A stretch of 64,000 nucleotides of DNA, taken from NCBI RefSeq assembly GCF_001541095.1, contig NZ_LMXH01000001.1:756048-820047 (forward strand), given 5' to 3'. Each line of letters opens with the position of its first letter. The first letter of the stretch is position 1. This DNA comes from Paenibacillus sp. FJAT-26967. Its GTDB lineage: Bacteria; Bacillota; Bacilli; Paenibacillales; NBRC-103111. Below, in pieces: positions 1-7,918 of this stretch. The position numbers and the translations under genes were made by a program. A model generated the notes under the pieces. That model was not told the origin of the DNA and ran no database searches. It saw only the letters and a program-made list of their open reading frames with translations.

Positions 1-1
1 C

Positions 2-94
2 GGTATCCCGATTTTCATGTTCCTGCTCGATGTAACGGCTGTTACACGTGATAATGATAATGATACCCAAGTAAAAACAAAACCAGTGGTGTGA
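2..94 (+). CDS. C-terminal fragment of an unidentified protein (partial)
   Basis: An open frame enters from the left edge and stops at 92-94. The 30 visible residues start with a hydrophobic stretch (GIPIFMFLLDV) and end in a polar tail (TRDNDNDTQVKTKPVV), which fits the end of a membrane protein. A strong intrinsic terminator follows at 135-168, supporting a gene end here. The family cannot be named from this fragment, and the frame could be open by chance. Confidence 0.35.
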   Translation, partial: GIPIFMFLLDVTAVTRDNDNDTQVKTKPVV

Positions 95-134
95 TTGTTC
101 CGCTTGTCTGGTTTTAAACCGTGTAATATACAAG

Positions 135-168
135 AAGAGCCAGTTCCTATGAGGATACTGGCTCTTTT
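135..168. terminator. Intrinsic terminator, likely bidirectional
   Basis: AAGAGCCAGT pairs with ACTGGCTCTT around a 12-nt loop. The stem is followed by TTTT on the plus strand and flanked by A residues on the other side. It sits between the end of the left-edge gene and the end of convergent crtP, so it probably stops both. Confidence 0.75.
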
Positions 169-210
169 GATTTTGGCCTTTACCTTAACTTGCCGCAGCC
201 TTGCATCCGC

Positions 211-1719
211 TTATCCCGTTTGAACCGAAGACCGCTCCAGATCCTCAGCGATTAAATCAGCTGTTAATTGGCCGGATAAGGTCACCATAGGGACACCGCC
301 ACCGGGGTGGGTAGATCCGCCCACGAAATAGAGGTTGCTCAGCTGATCACTGCGGCTCGGGATTTTGAACCCGCCATTCAACTTGCGGTCAGTAGCGACC
401 CCGTATATGGACCCTCCATTGGAACCGTATAAGCGGCGGATATCATCGGGGGTAAAGGTATATTCAAATTCAATGCTTTCACGGAGTCCGGTAACCCCCA
501 TCCTCTCAAGCTTGGCAAGGACAAGATCTCTATACGCGTCTTTATGCTGAGCCCATGACTCGCCTTCCTTCAGAGGAGGTACATGTGTCAGGACGAACAA
601 ATTTTCTTTCCCTTCGGGCGCTTGTGTCGGGTCTGATTTGGATGAAATGCCGATATAGATCGTCGGATCTTCCGCAGGGATGCCTTCTTCAAAGATTTGT
701 CGGAACTCTTGGGCCGGATCTTCCGAGAAAAAGAAGTTGTGGTGGGTGAGGTGGTCATACTTCTTATTGACACCAAGCAAGAGAACAAGGCCCGAAACGG
801 TAGGCACGTATTTTTCTTGCAGTTTGTCGGCAGCGGTTTGCGCATAGGACTGTTCATTCAACAGCGTTCGATGGGTGGGGATCGCTTCCAGATTGGAAAC
901 AATAAGGTCCGCAGGGATGCTCTCCCCATTCTCCAGGAGTACGCCAGTTGCACGATTTCCTTCCGTCACGATCTGCCGGACAGCGGCCTGAGTTCTGATC
1001 TTAACGCCAAGCTCTCCGCACAGCTTCCGCATTCCTTCGGCGATGTTGTACATGCCGCCTTCTACATAATAGATACCTAATCCGAGCTGCACGTATACAA
1101 GCTGGTGAAGGATAGCAGGCGCCTGATAGGGAGAAGAGCCTATGTACATAATGAAAAAGTTGAACAACTGCTGCAAATGCTTGTTTTTAAGAAATTTGCC
1201 TGTGATTTGATCCATGGATTTGAGAGGATTCATAGCGAGCAAGTCTTTCAAGGTGTGCAGGCTGCGCATATCGCCGAGACCCGACAGACTGCGCTTGTAG
1301 AAGCTTTTCTGAGTAAGCTCATACATTTCCTGACAGTAACTTACATAAGTGAGGAAAGAGGAGGCGTCTGCCGGTGAAATACGCTGAATTTCGCTTAACA
1401 GGGCGGGCAGGTCGCTTGAAATATCCAGCTGTTCACCATCTTCGAAAAAAGTACGCCACTGGGGTTCGACACGAACAAACTTCATGTAATCATGGACGCT
1501 GCGGCCTGCGCTTGCGAAAAGCTGCTCCAGCACCCATGGCATTGTCAGAATAGACGGGCCAGTGTCGAATGTATAACCTTGGCCGCTGCGCTGATTCAGC
1601 TTGCCGCCCACTCTTTCACTTTTCTCCAGGACCATAACCTGATGTCCGTCCGCGGCTAACCGAATTGCTGCCGATAACCCGCCCAGTCCGCCTCCAATAA
1701 CTACGACTTCCTGTTTCAT
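211..1719 (-). CDS. crtP: CrtP-type C30 carotenoid oxygenase (CrtI/CrtN superfamily)
   Basis: FAD-dependent amine-oxidase-fold protein of 502 residues, the usual length for the family. The N-terminal dinucleotide motif VVVIGGGLGGLSAAIRLA (residues 5-22) is followed by VGGKLN and FDTGPSILTMP; the C-terminus carries LYFVGGSTHPGGGVPMVTLSG. Several blocks (PQWRTFF, YIGSSPYQAPA, YYVEGGM, HHNFFFSED, DPTIYIG) match what I recall of staphylococcal CrtP, which oxidises the terminal methyl of 4,4'-diaponeurosporene, better than the desaturase CrtN. Start: ATG preceded by AGGAGG. The gene is divergent from crtQ-crtO, the next enzymes of the same route. No crtM or crtN is in the window. A CrtN-type desaturase role remains the main alternative. 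Confidence 0.82.
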   Translation of the reverse strand: MKQEVVVIGGGLGGLSAAIRLAADGHQVMVLEKSERVGGKLNQRSGQGYTFDTGPSILTMPWVLEQLFASAGRSVHDYMKFVRVEPQWRTFFEDGEQLDISSDLPALLSEIQRISPADASSFLTYVSYCQEMYELTQKSFYKRSLSGLGDMRSLHTLKDLLAMNPLKSMDQITGKFLKNKHLQQLFNFFIMYIGSSPYQAPAILHQLVYVQLGLGIYYVEGGMYNIAEGMRKLCGELGVKIRTQAAVRQIVTEGNRATGVLLENGESIPADLIVSNLEAIPTHRTLLNEQSYAQTAADKLQEKYVPTVSGLVLLLGVNKKYDHLTHHNFFFSEDPAQEFRQIFEEGIPAEDPTIYIGISSKSDPTQAPEGKENLFVLTHVPPLKEGESWAQHKDAYRDLVLAKLERMGVTGLRESIEFEYTFTPDDIRRLYGSNGGSIYGVATDRKLNGGFKIPSRSDQLSNLYFVGGSTHPGGGVPMVTLSGQLTADLIAEDLERSSVQTG

Positions 1720-1762
1720 GTGTAGAAAACCTCCTGTCAGAATGGTTTTAGCATGAGTATAT

Positions 1763-1842
1763 ACCCTGTATTAGGGTCGCAACAAAAAGGAGATTGACAT
1801 TGTTTCTCTTGGATTGTAAGTTGTTTGTATAAGGTTTGTCAA
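1763..1842 (-). promoter_or_regulatory. Candidate promoter and inverted repeat upstream of crtP
   Basis: Read on the minus strand, TTGACA (1842-1837) and TACAAT (1818-1813) are 18 nt apart, a plausible sigma-A promoter for crtP. An ACCCT-N5-AGGGT inverted repeat (1763-1777) lies in the leader between promoter and gene and could bind a regulator. Neither element has been tested. Confidence 0.45.
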
Positions 1843-1905
1843 AAATTATCCTTACCTATACATACACCAGAGAAAAATGGCTGAATCGGAAAGAAGGGGC
1901 AGACT

Positions 1906-3249
1906 TTGTCATTCTTATCGTGGGTGATACTTCTGACAGGCTGGTTGTCAGGCTGGTTTCTGTCGGCCAGAAGCGGGGAGTGCCGGAAGGAAGACCGCTG
2001 TGGAGCAGCAGGCCTAGAGAGCTACTGTGCAAATAATGGGGGCGGAGACCCTTCTCTCGATACGCCGACAGCAGCGTGGGGCTTAGAGGGCGTGAGTCCG
2101 CATGGGGAAGGGCCGCGTGTTGAACCGGCGGCTGCATGCTTGCCCGCTCACACGTACGGCCCGCCGCGCGTGTCCGTGATCGTGCCCGCACGCAACGAGG
2201 AGCGGCGGATCGGTCCGCTCCTCGCCTCCCTGCGGGCACAGACACTGCCGCCGGACGAGGTCATCGTAGTCGATGACAGCTCGACCGACGGCACCGCCCG
2301 GCTTGCGCGCGAGAGCGGCGCAGCCGTCGTCAGCCCGGGTGCTCTGCCACCCGGCTGGCTGGGCAAGCCGTGGGCTTGTCACCGCGGCGCCCAAGCGTCA
2401 GGCGGCTCCGTGCTCATCTTCCTCGATGCGGATACGCGCCTCGAGCCGGACGGCGTGGAGCGCCTGCTTGCCGAGCAGGCGCTCTGCGGCGGGCTGCTGG
2501 CGGTGCAGCCTTATCATGAGGTGAAGCGGCCGTATGAACAGTTGTCGGCCTTCTTCAACCTCATTGTACCGGCGTCGACCGCCGCGTTCACCCCCTGGGG
2601 CGATCGTATAGCGCCCCAGGCGTCCTTCGGTCCCTGCATCGTATGCAGCAGGGACGATTATACCGCGGCCGGGGGCCATGAAGCCGTGCGCGGTGAAGTG
2701 CTGGAGAACCTGGCGCTCGGACGCCGGTTCCGTCGGCTGGGCCTGCCGATCGTGTGTCGGACAGGCAGAGGAACTCTCTCCTTCCGGATGTATCCGGAAG
2801 GGCTGCGTGCTCTCGCCGAAGGCTGGAGCAAGAGCTTCGCCAAAGGCGCCCGAACCACTTCGCTGCCGGTTCTGATCGGCGTCGTCCTGTGGCTGAGCGG
2901 CTGCGCGTCAGCCGCAACTGTGTTGCTTGAGGCAGCAGCTTCCGTATTGCCGTTCTGGATAGGAACTGAAAGTTATTCTCACAATCCGGCGGGTGGGGGT
3001 TCTACGTCAGCGCTGTCACGGGGAGTGCTCTTGTTTACCGCAGCCGTTTATTCCGCGTTTGCCGGACAACTCTGGATCTTGCTGAGACGAACGGGCAGCT
3101 TTCATTCCCTTACGGCGCTGCTGTATCCCATTCCTCTAGCTTTCTTCTTCATCTTGTTCAGCTGGTCGGCTGTCCAGACATTTGGGCGGCGTAAGGTTTT
3201 TTGGAAGGGTAGGGAAATTACAGTTTCCAAGAATGGGGGTGCGGAATAG
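1906..3249 (+). CDS. crtQ: CrtQ-like carotenoid glycosyltransferase (GT2)
   Basis: Family 2 glycosyltransferase of 447 residues. It starts with a membrane segment, has a GT-A core beginning with VSVIVPARNEERRIG and VIVVDDSSTDGTA, a DxD-type motif (FLDAD), and ends with two or three hydrophobic segments. In staphylococci CrtQ esterifies glucose to 4,4'-diaponeurosporenoate; VQPYHEVKRPYEQ and SFRMYPEGLRAL resemble that enzyme. Start: TTG at 1906 behind AAGGGG. About 60 extra Gly/Pro/Ser-rich residues lie between the first membrane segment and the GT core, and the middle of the gene is clearly richer in G+C than its flanks. The stop overlaps the GTG start of crtO by one base, so the two are translationally coupled. 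Confidence 0.82.
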   Translation: MSFLSWVILLTGWLSGWFLSARSGECRKEDRCGAAGLESYCANNGGGDPSLDTPTAAWGLEGVSPHGEGPRVEPAAACLPAHTYGPPRVSVIVPARNEERRIGPLLASLRAQTLPPDEVIVVDDSSTDGTARLARESGAAVVSPGALPPGWLGKPWACHRGAQASGGSVLIFLDADTRLEPDGVERLLAEQALCGGLLAVQPYHEVKRPYEQLSAFFNLIVPASTAAFTPWGDRIAPQASFGPCIVCSRDDYTAAGGHEAVRGEVLENLALGRRFRRLGLPIVCRTGRGTLSFRMYPEGLRALAEGWSKSFAKGARTTSLPVLIGVVLWLSGCASAATVLLEAAASVLPFWIGTESYSHNPAGGGSTSALSRGVLLFTAAVYSAFAGQLWILLRRTGSFHSLTALLYPIPLAFFFILFSWSAVQTFGRRKVFWKGREITVSKNGGAE

Positions 3250-3770
3250 TGCTTATCGGGATGTCGCCTATGTGGACGGTTGTAGTCAACATATTCGTCT
3301 GGTTGTTTTTTCATCTTAGTATTTCTTATGCGGCTTTCCGCGTCCCTTTGGAATATTTTCAGCAGGGCAGCGCCCTGTATACCGAGCGGAGTTGGGAACA
3401 AGGTGGACGTTTCTATGAGAAAGTATTCCGTATCAAATCTTGGAAGGGTTTGCTGCCGGATGGCGGTGATGTCTTCACTGGCGGCTTCGCCAAAAAACAT
3501 CTGGCTGCCAAGGACTCGGCATATTTGCAGGTTTTTGTTGCAGAATCCCGGCGTGCTGAGTTGACACATTACGGAGTCATGCTGCCCGCTCCGTTATTTT
3601 TTGTATGGAACGAACCTTGGGTCGGGGGGATTATGCTTCTGTATGCAGCAGCAGTGAATCTTCCTTGTATACTTGCCCAGCGCTACAACCGTATTCGTTT
3701 AAATCGGGTGCTGAACCGGATGAAGCGCCCTGTCGAAAATTTAAACTTGAAAAATTACAAGCAGTTATGA
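3249..3770 (+). CDS. crtO: CrtO-like glycosyl-diaponeurosporenoate acyltransferase
   Basis: Small membrane protein of 173 residues with an N-terminal hydrophobic segment (WTVVVNIFVWLFFHLSISYAAF), a conserved-looking polar block (ERSWEQGGRFYEKVFRIKSWKGLLPDGG) and a second hydrophobic region (FVWNEPWVGGIMLLYAAAVNLPCIL). This is the arrangement of the CrtO family, which acylates the glucose of glycosyl-4,4'-diaponeurosporenoate in staphyloxanthin synthesis. The GTG start overlaps the crtQ stop and is preceded by GGGGG at normal spacing. Assignment rests on size, topology, motif and location after crtQ. Confidence 0.78.
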   Translation: MLIGMSPMWTVVVNIFVWLFFHLSISYAAFRVPLEYFQQGSALYTERSWEQGGRFYEKVFRIKSWKGLLPDGGDVFTGGFAKKHLAAKDSAYLQVFVAESRRAELTHYGVMLPAPLFFVWNEPWVGGIMLLYAAAVNLPCILAQRYNRIRLNRVLNRMKRPVENLNLKNYKQL

Positions 3771-3776
3771 TATAAT
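3747..3776 (+). promoter_or_regulatory. Candidate promoter at the end of crtO
   Basis: TTGAAA (3747-3752) and a perfect TATAAT (3771-3776) are separated by 18 nt. They lie across the crtO stop codon and point into a stretch with no gene, so they could drive a non-coding transcript. AT-rich gene ends often produce such matches by chance. Confidence 0.35.
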
Positions 3777-4205
3777 GATATCTTGTACTTGATTACCCCA
3801 TTTTAGTTCCTCTTTTATGAATAATACTCCTCCACCTATTCAAATTCCAACTAACCCTAAGAATTTGTAAAACCGTGTTACTTGATTCACACTGGCGCGG
3901 TCATCGGAGCCGCAAGGATGAAAGAGAGGTAGGGCTTTCATTGTTTTAGGAGAACACTAGATTGGTCATCGATTATTCATGATCAACAGGAACTAGTAAA
4001 TAAGGCCGTTTCTGAACGCCTTCTATAGGACATATCAACACGAATTTAAACATACGTCTTCATTTTTCTATATAGAAACGGCAATGGGATATTCTTTAAC
4101 GCAGGTTATCAGCAAGTGATAGGTCCGTTAAAGGAAAACAGGATACATACAAGCAGTAGTAGCTTTGTCTTCGTACCGCTTGTAGTGCTACGCAAGAACA
4201 ACAAT
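3777..4205. other. Gene-free intergenic stretch with inverted repeats
   Basis: No credible coding frame is present between crtO and the ABC permease. Visible structure: GCGG/CCGC flanking a 9-nt loop near 3897; ATGAAAG (3918-3924) facing CTTTCAT about 10 nt on; and GCCGTTTCT (4005-4013) matched by AGAAACGGC (4074-4082). I do not recognise a known RNA family here. Confidence 0.4.
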
Positions 4206-4239
4206 AGAAGCCCGGCAGCGATCCCGCTGCCGGGCTTCT
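4206..4239. terminator. Strong hairpin terminator
   Basis: A perfect 15-bp stem (AGAAGCCCGGCAGCG with CGCTGCCGGGCTTCT) closes a 4-nt ATCC loop. There is no clean T run on either side, though the minus-strand side continues TATTGTTGTT. It probably ends the minus-strand ABC operon and any transcript arriving from crtO. Confidence 0.65.
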
Positions 4240-4309
4240 CCTCCTTATAGCGGTCTTTGAGACTGCAACCTTGGCTGGTTGTATGGGCCTGATTTTAGAC
4301 CGTTCACTA

Positions 4310-5350
4310 TCAGATGATCTTGATCTTTTTAGTACTGAGTAAGCGGGTCATGAGATAAGCCAGTGTTCCTCCGGCAAGGAAAGCAAAGTAATAAGAGTAG
4401 AACAGAGTTCCTGACTGAAGAGACGCTTGGTAGCTCTCCCAATTATAAACTCTTATTAAGGCGCCTGAGATTAAGGCGGCGCAAATGATGATGCCCCAGC
4501 TAAATACAGGACGAAGTCTCGGGAAAACAAGGGCTCGTCCGTCATATTCGGATTTACTGTGCCGGTAAGTATATGAAGCAATGCTCGCGAACAATAGCAG
4601 ATATACCGCAGGGATGGATAGATAAATCATGGAACCCGGATCTTGATCATAAGGGGAGAGCAGTAATAAGGCCGGATTTAGGATTGCCAAGAAGTCCTCA
4701 TATTTTTCGATGAATGAGAAATCAAAAATAGGAGCGGCCGGGACAAAGCTCCATAACATCGATAGAGACATTGGGAAAATGCTGGAAAGTAAGGACAACC
4801 CAAGTTGGGAAAGGACTCCTCCTGTTATCGTTCCTATCAGAAGTACCAGTGTGTACCAAGCGCATACAGCCAAGATTGCCTGAAACATCTCAATGAAATG
4901 AATTTCCGGGATGAGACATTCGCGCAGCGGTGAAAGGAATATGACACCAACATCGGCTGCTGTGGATAAAATCACAGAGCCTGTGAGGAATAGAATGCCG
5001 ATCGACCACTTAACCCAGAAAATTTGTGATCTTCTGAACGGGAGAGAAAACGATAAATCTTGCTGTCCACTCCATCGCTCCATGCCAATTAGCATCACGC
5101 CAGTGCCAAGAGCAAGGACGGATAGCACGACCCGGTACGCAACGAAATCTTCATACGGATTATAGAACAGCCAATAGGTAAAATTCTGTTTAAGCATTTC
5201 GAGCCGGTAATTCTCTATTTGTTCAGCCGACATGGAGTAAATATCTATATAACGAGAGAGTGCCAAACACAGTATTCCGGCTATTGGCATAAGCCACAGA
5301 AGCACTTTGGCCTGCCTGTATTCTTTGTACCATAATGCTTTAGGAAACAT
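4310..5350 (-). CDS. ABC transporter permease
   Basis: Integral membrane protein of about 346 residues with several hydrophobic segments (for example LLWLMPIAGILCLALS near the N-terminus and ILFLTGSVILSTAADVGVIFL in the middle). It is the membrane partner of the ATPase gene just upstream. I chose the ATG at 5350 because GGGGGGAG lies about 8 nt before it; an ATG at 5359 is in frame but sits directly on that ribosome site. The start overlaps the ATPase stop by 11 nt, indicating coupling. With a YtrA-type regulator first in the operon, the set resembles the ytr-type export systems induced by cell-envelope antibiotics in Bacillus. The substrate is unknown. Confidence 0.75.
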   Translation of the reverse strand: MFPKALWYKEYRQAKVLLWLMPIAGILCLALSRYIDIYSMSAEQIENYRLEMLKQNFTYWLFYNPYEDFVAYRVVLSVLALGTGVMLIGMERWSGQQDLSFSLPFRRSQIFWVKWSIGILFLTGSVILSTAADVGVIFLSPLRECLIPEIHFIEMFQAILAVCAWYTLVLLIGTITGGVLSQLGLSLLSSIFPMSLSMLWSFVPAAPIFDFSFIEKYEDFLAILNPALLLLSPYDQDPGSMIYLSIPAVYLLLFASIASYTYRHSKSEYDGRALVFPRLRPVFSWGIIICAALISGALIRVYNWESYQASLQSGTLFYSYYFAFLAGGTLAYLMTRLLSTKKIKII

Positions 5351-6227
5351 ACTCGTCATCTCCCCCCAGGCGGTAATCAAATACGTCATCCAATCCTATG
5401 TTTATCCGCTCCAGCAGAAGGGGCTTCTGCTCTTCCAGCAAGCGCAGGATTTCCTGAGTGTCGTCTTGTAATAGAAGGGTGTAGACTCGTCCGATATGGT
5501 GGACGATGCGGATCTGAGGCAGATTGAGCAAATCTGCTGGGGTATCTCCGCTAAACACAATCTGCAGCTTGTAAAGTGTTTGCTTGGCTCCATCCAGTGA
5601 AGAAATGGATGCAAGTTCTCCCTCCCGTATCATGATAACGGTATCGGAGATACGTTCCAGCTCATGAAGCTGGTGGGATGAGATCAGAAGAGAAACTCCG
5701 GCTTCTGATACTTCTTCAACAATATAAGATAATACTTTTTTACGGATAATCGGATCGAGTCCATTGGTAGGTTCATCGAGGAGAATAAGTTTGGCGCGTG
5801 TAGAGAAAGCGAGCAGGATACCGATTAAAACTTTCATGCCCTTGGAGAATGAACGGATTTTCTTGCTCTCGGGCAGATTAAACCTCCTCAGCTGTGTTCT
5901 GAAATGTGCCTCGTCGAATCCAGGATAGGATAGCCGGTAAAGCTTGGCGCATTCCGATGCGGTATAGCTGTTGAACATGGATAACGAATCCGGCACATAC
6001 ACGATTTCTTGCCTGGTTTCCGGGAAGGCTTGCACCGACAATCCGTTCCAAGTGATCTCACCCTGATCGGGATCGAGGATTCCGATCAGGGTTCTCAGCA
6101 GGGTTGTTTTACCGGCACCGTTGCGGCCGATCAAAGCGGCGATATGACCGGGCCCCAAATCGAATGAAATGTTGCGAAGCACAGGTTCCCCGTCAATTCT
6201 TTTACTAATCGAGTTAACGCTCAGCAT
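5340..6227 (-). CDS. ABC transporter ATP-binding protein
   Basis: ATPase of 295 residues. Walker A is GRNGAGKTT (about residues 34-42), the signature is SFSKGMK, Walker B is LILLDEPTNGLD, and the switch histidine is in LLISSHQLHELE. The domain order and the C-terminal extension fit exporter-type ABC ATPases of the YtrB/BcrA class. It starts 4 nt after the GntR regulator and overlaps the permease, so regulator, ATPase and permease form one minus-strand operon. Substrate not deducible. Confidence 0.85.
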   Translation of the reverse strand: MLSVNSISKRIDGEPVLRNISFDLGPGHIAALIGRNGAGKTTLLRTLIGILDPDQGEITWNGLSVQAFPETRQEIVYVPDSLSMFNSYTASECAKLYRLSYPGFDEAHFRTQLRRFNLPESKKIRSFSKGMKVLIGILLAFSTRAKLILLDEPTNGLDPIIRKKVLSYIVEEVSEAGVSLLISSHQLHELERISDTVIMIREGELASISSLDGAKQTLYKLQIVFSGDTPADLLNLPQIRIVHHIGRVYTLLLQDDTQEILRLLEEQKPLLLERINIGLDDVFDYRLGGDDEYVS

Positions 6228-6231
6228 TTCC

Positions 6232-6609
6232 TCACTCCTTTATTCCTTTGTGAAATTCGTCCATCCATGCCTGGATCTGCTCGGGTCCAACTCCCAGGAA
6301 ACCGGCCTCTACGAGCAGCTGATGAAAGGAAGAGCGAAGCTTTTCAAGACGCTCCTTCTCCATTCCCGGAGCGGATGATTCGGCAACGAAAGTGCCTTTG
6401 CCGCGTGAAGTTTGAATAATACCATAGCGCTCAAGTTCCTGATAAGCTTTGGCGACGGTGTTGGGATTAACGAGCAGGGTAGCGGACATCTCCCTGACCG
6501 AAGGCAGTTTGTCGCCAGGCCGGAGAGCTCCCTTGAGAATGAGTTCTTTCATTCCCTGAACGATTTGCTCGTAGATAGGAGTTTCGCTTCGTTCAATAAT
6601 TTTCAGCAT
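6232..6609 (-). CDS. GntR family regulator, YtrA type
   Basis: Short GntR protein of 125 residues: a winged helix (PIYEQIVQGMKELILKGALRPGDKLPSVREMSATLLVNPNTVAKAYQELERYGII) and only a short helical tail, the layout of the YtrA subfamily, which lacks a large effector domain. These proteins usually repress their own operon and its ABC transporter. The ATG at 6609 follows GAGGTG at good spacing; an upstream in-frame GTG overlaps that site and is less likely. A palindrome overlapping the promoter (6719-6752) is the likely operator. Confidence 0.85.
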   Translation of the reverse strand: MLKIIERSETPIYEQIVQGMKELILKGALRPGDKLPSVREMSATLLVNPNTVAKAYQELERYGIIQTSRGKGTFVAESSAPGMEKERLEKLRSSFHQLLVEAGFLGVGPEQIQAWMDEFHKGIKE

Positions 6610-6718
6610 AGCAGGCAGCACCTCTTGGTAAGCGAGATAGAAAAGCTTGTTTATCCCCTACACAGCAGTTTTAGTTTTAGGGCGGCGGATTAAATCATGC
6701 ATTGCGCGGATCTTTAAT

Positions 6719-6752
6719 ATTGTATTATATGATGTAGTACACTTAGTACAAT
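6719..6752 (-). promoter_or_regulatory. GntR operon promoter with overlapping palindromic operator
   Basis: On the minus strand TTGTAC (6751-6746) and TATAAT lie 16 nt apart. Both are covered by an imperfect inverted repeat, ATTGTATTA (6719-6727) and TAGTACAAT (6744-6752), matching at 8 of 9 positions. A dimeric repressor bound there would block RNA polymerase, which fits autorepression by the YtrA-type protein encoded first. Confidence 0.5.
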
Positions 6753-6883
6753 ATTGGAAATGGACGCTTGGTGTCAACCTCTTTTTTCCAAATTTACGAT
6801 TACGTGGATCGTTCTACTTTTGTTTTCTAAAGTACCCGCATGTTAAAATCAGGAGAAAATAGAGTGGTGGAGAGAGTGAACCG

Positions 6884-7747
6884 ATGGATCCTAATCTGAA
6901 GATGACGCGAAGAGCTTTTCTGGGCAAAGGCAAAATAGTAATCGGCGCTTTTCTCGCGGCGCCCTTTGCTTCTTATGGCTACGCCAGATTTGCCGAGCCG
7001 AGATGGATACGCACGACGCATGTCCCGCTGAGAATGAGCCGCCTGCCAAAAGCATTCGACGGGATGAGAATTGTTCATTTCAGCGACGTTCATATCGGCC
7101 CTTACTTGTCGCCGGAAGAGCTGCCTCAGCTGATGGAGCGGATTCAAAGTTTGAATCCCGACCTCATCTGTTTTACCGGTGATTTATACGATTACCGTGT
7201 GTACGATAAAGCCCGGGTCACAGCGGCTCTCGCCGGCTTGAAAGCCCCGCTGGGCAAGTTCGCGGTACTTGGGAATCATGATTATTACGAGTCACCCCGT
7301 GAGACGGAGAACGTATTCCAGTCCACCGGGTTCGAGCTTCTTACGAACCGTTCCGTGCCGGTCAAGCGGGAGAAATCCCAGATCCGCGTTGCGGGAGTTG
7401 ATGATATGTGGGAAGGCCGGCCGGATCTTGACCGTGCTTTGAAAGGCACAACAGGTCAGGAATTCGTGCTGCTTCTGTCTCACGCGCCTGATTTTGCCGA
7501 TATCGCTCTGGAGGGGCCTGTCGATCTTCAATTATCCGGCCACAGCCACGGCGGCCAGGTCAGGCTGCCATTCTACGGCGCGCTGACAACTCCGATGCAC
7601 GGCAAAAAATATGTCGACGGTCTCTACAAGCTCGGCGGGGGCAAACTGCATGTATACACGAACCGCGGTATCGGGATGACGCTTCATCCTGTCCGGTTCT
7701 GGTGCCGCCCGGAGCTTACTGTCCTTACGCTTTCAAGCGGCAGTTAA
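6884..7747 (+). CDS. Tat-exported metallophosphoesterase, YkuE-like
   Basis: Calcineurin-fold phosphoesterase of 287 residues. The N-terminus has a twin-arginine signal (TRRAFLGKGK followed by a hydrophobic run IVIGAFLAAPFASYGYA). Metal-ligand motifs are in order: FSDVHIG, FTGDLYD, LGNHDYY, LLSHAPD and SGHSHGGQ. Bacillus YkuE is a Tat substrate with the same architecture; its physiological substrate is not settled. The ATG follows GGAGAGAG. A terminator at 7757-7817 isolates it from the next gene. Confidence 0.85.
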   Translation: MDPNLKMTRRAFLGKGKIVIGAFLAAPFASYGYARFAEPRWIRTTHVPLRMSRLPKAFDGMRIVHFSDVHIGPYLSPEELPQLMERIQSLNPDLICFTGDLYDYRVYDKARVTAALAGLKAPLGKFAVLGNHDYYESPRETENVFQSTGFELLTNRSVPVKREKSQIRVAGVDDMWEGRPDLDRALKGTTGQEFVLLLSHAPDFADIALEGPVDLQLSGHSHGGQVRLPFYGALTTPMHGKKYVDGLYKLGGGKLHVYTNRGIGMTLHPVRFWCRPELTVLTLSSGS

Positions 7748-7756
7748 GCTGCCTGT

Positions 7757-7817
7757 CCGATCCGTTGAGAGCCTGTTCCCGGGCCTGTTCAGTTCACCCG
7801 GACGGATCGGGCTTTTT
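7757..7817 (+). terminator. Intrinsic terminator after the phosphoesterase
   Basis: CCGATCCGT (7757-7765) pairs with ACGGATCGG (7802-7810) across a long loop that contains a smaller CCCGGG palindrome; GCTTTTTG follows. Confidence 0.65.
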
Positions 7818-7918
7818 GCACACGTCAAAAAACAAACCTATCCTGAAATTTACCGCATTATGGCGATCAAGCAGCCTGAGTAACAATTAAGCTAATTAAA
7901 GCAGGGGGAGATAAAAGG

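Noticed and set aside
3865-3960. Possible riboswitch or intron fragment near 3890-3960
   Set aside because: No match to any known riboswitch or group II domain by eye; kept only as unexplained sequence in the intergenic stretch.
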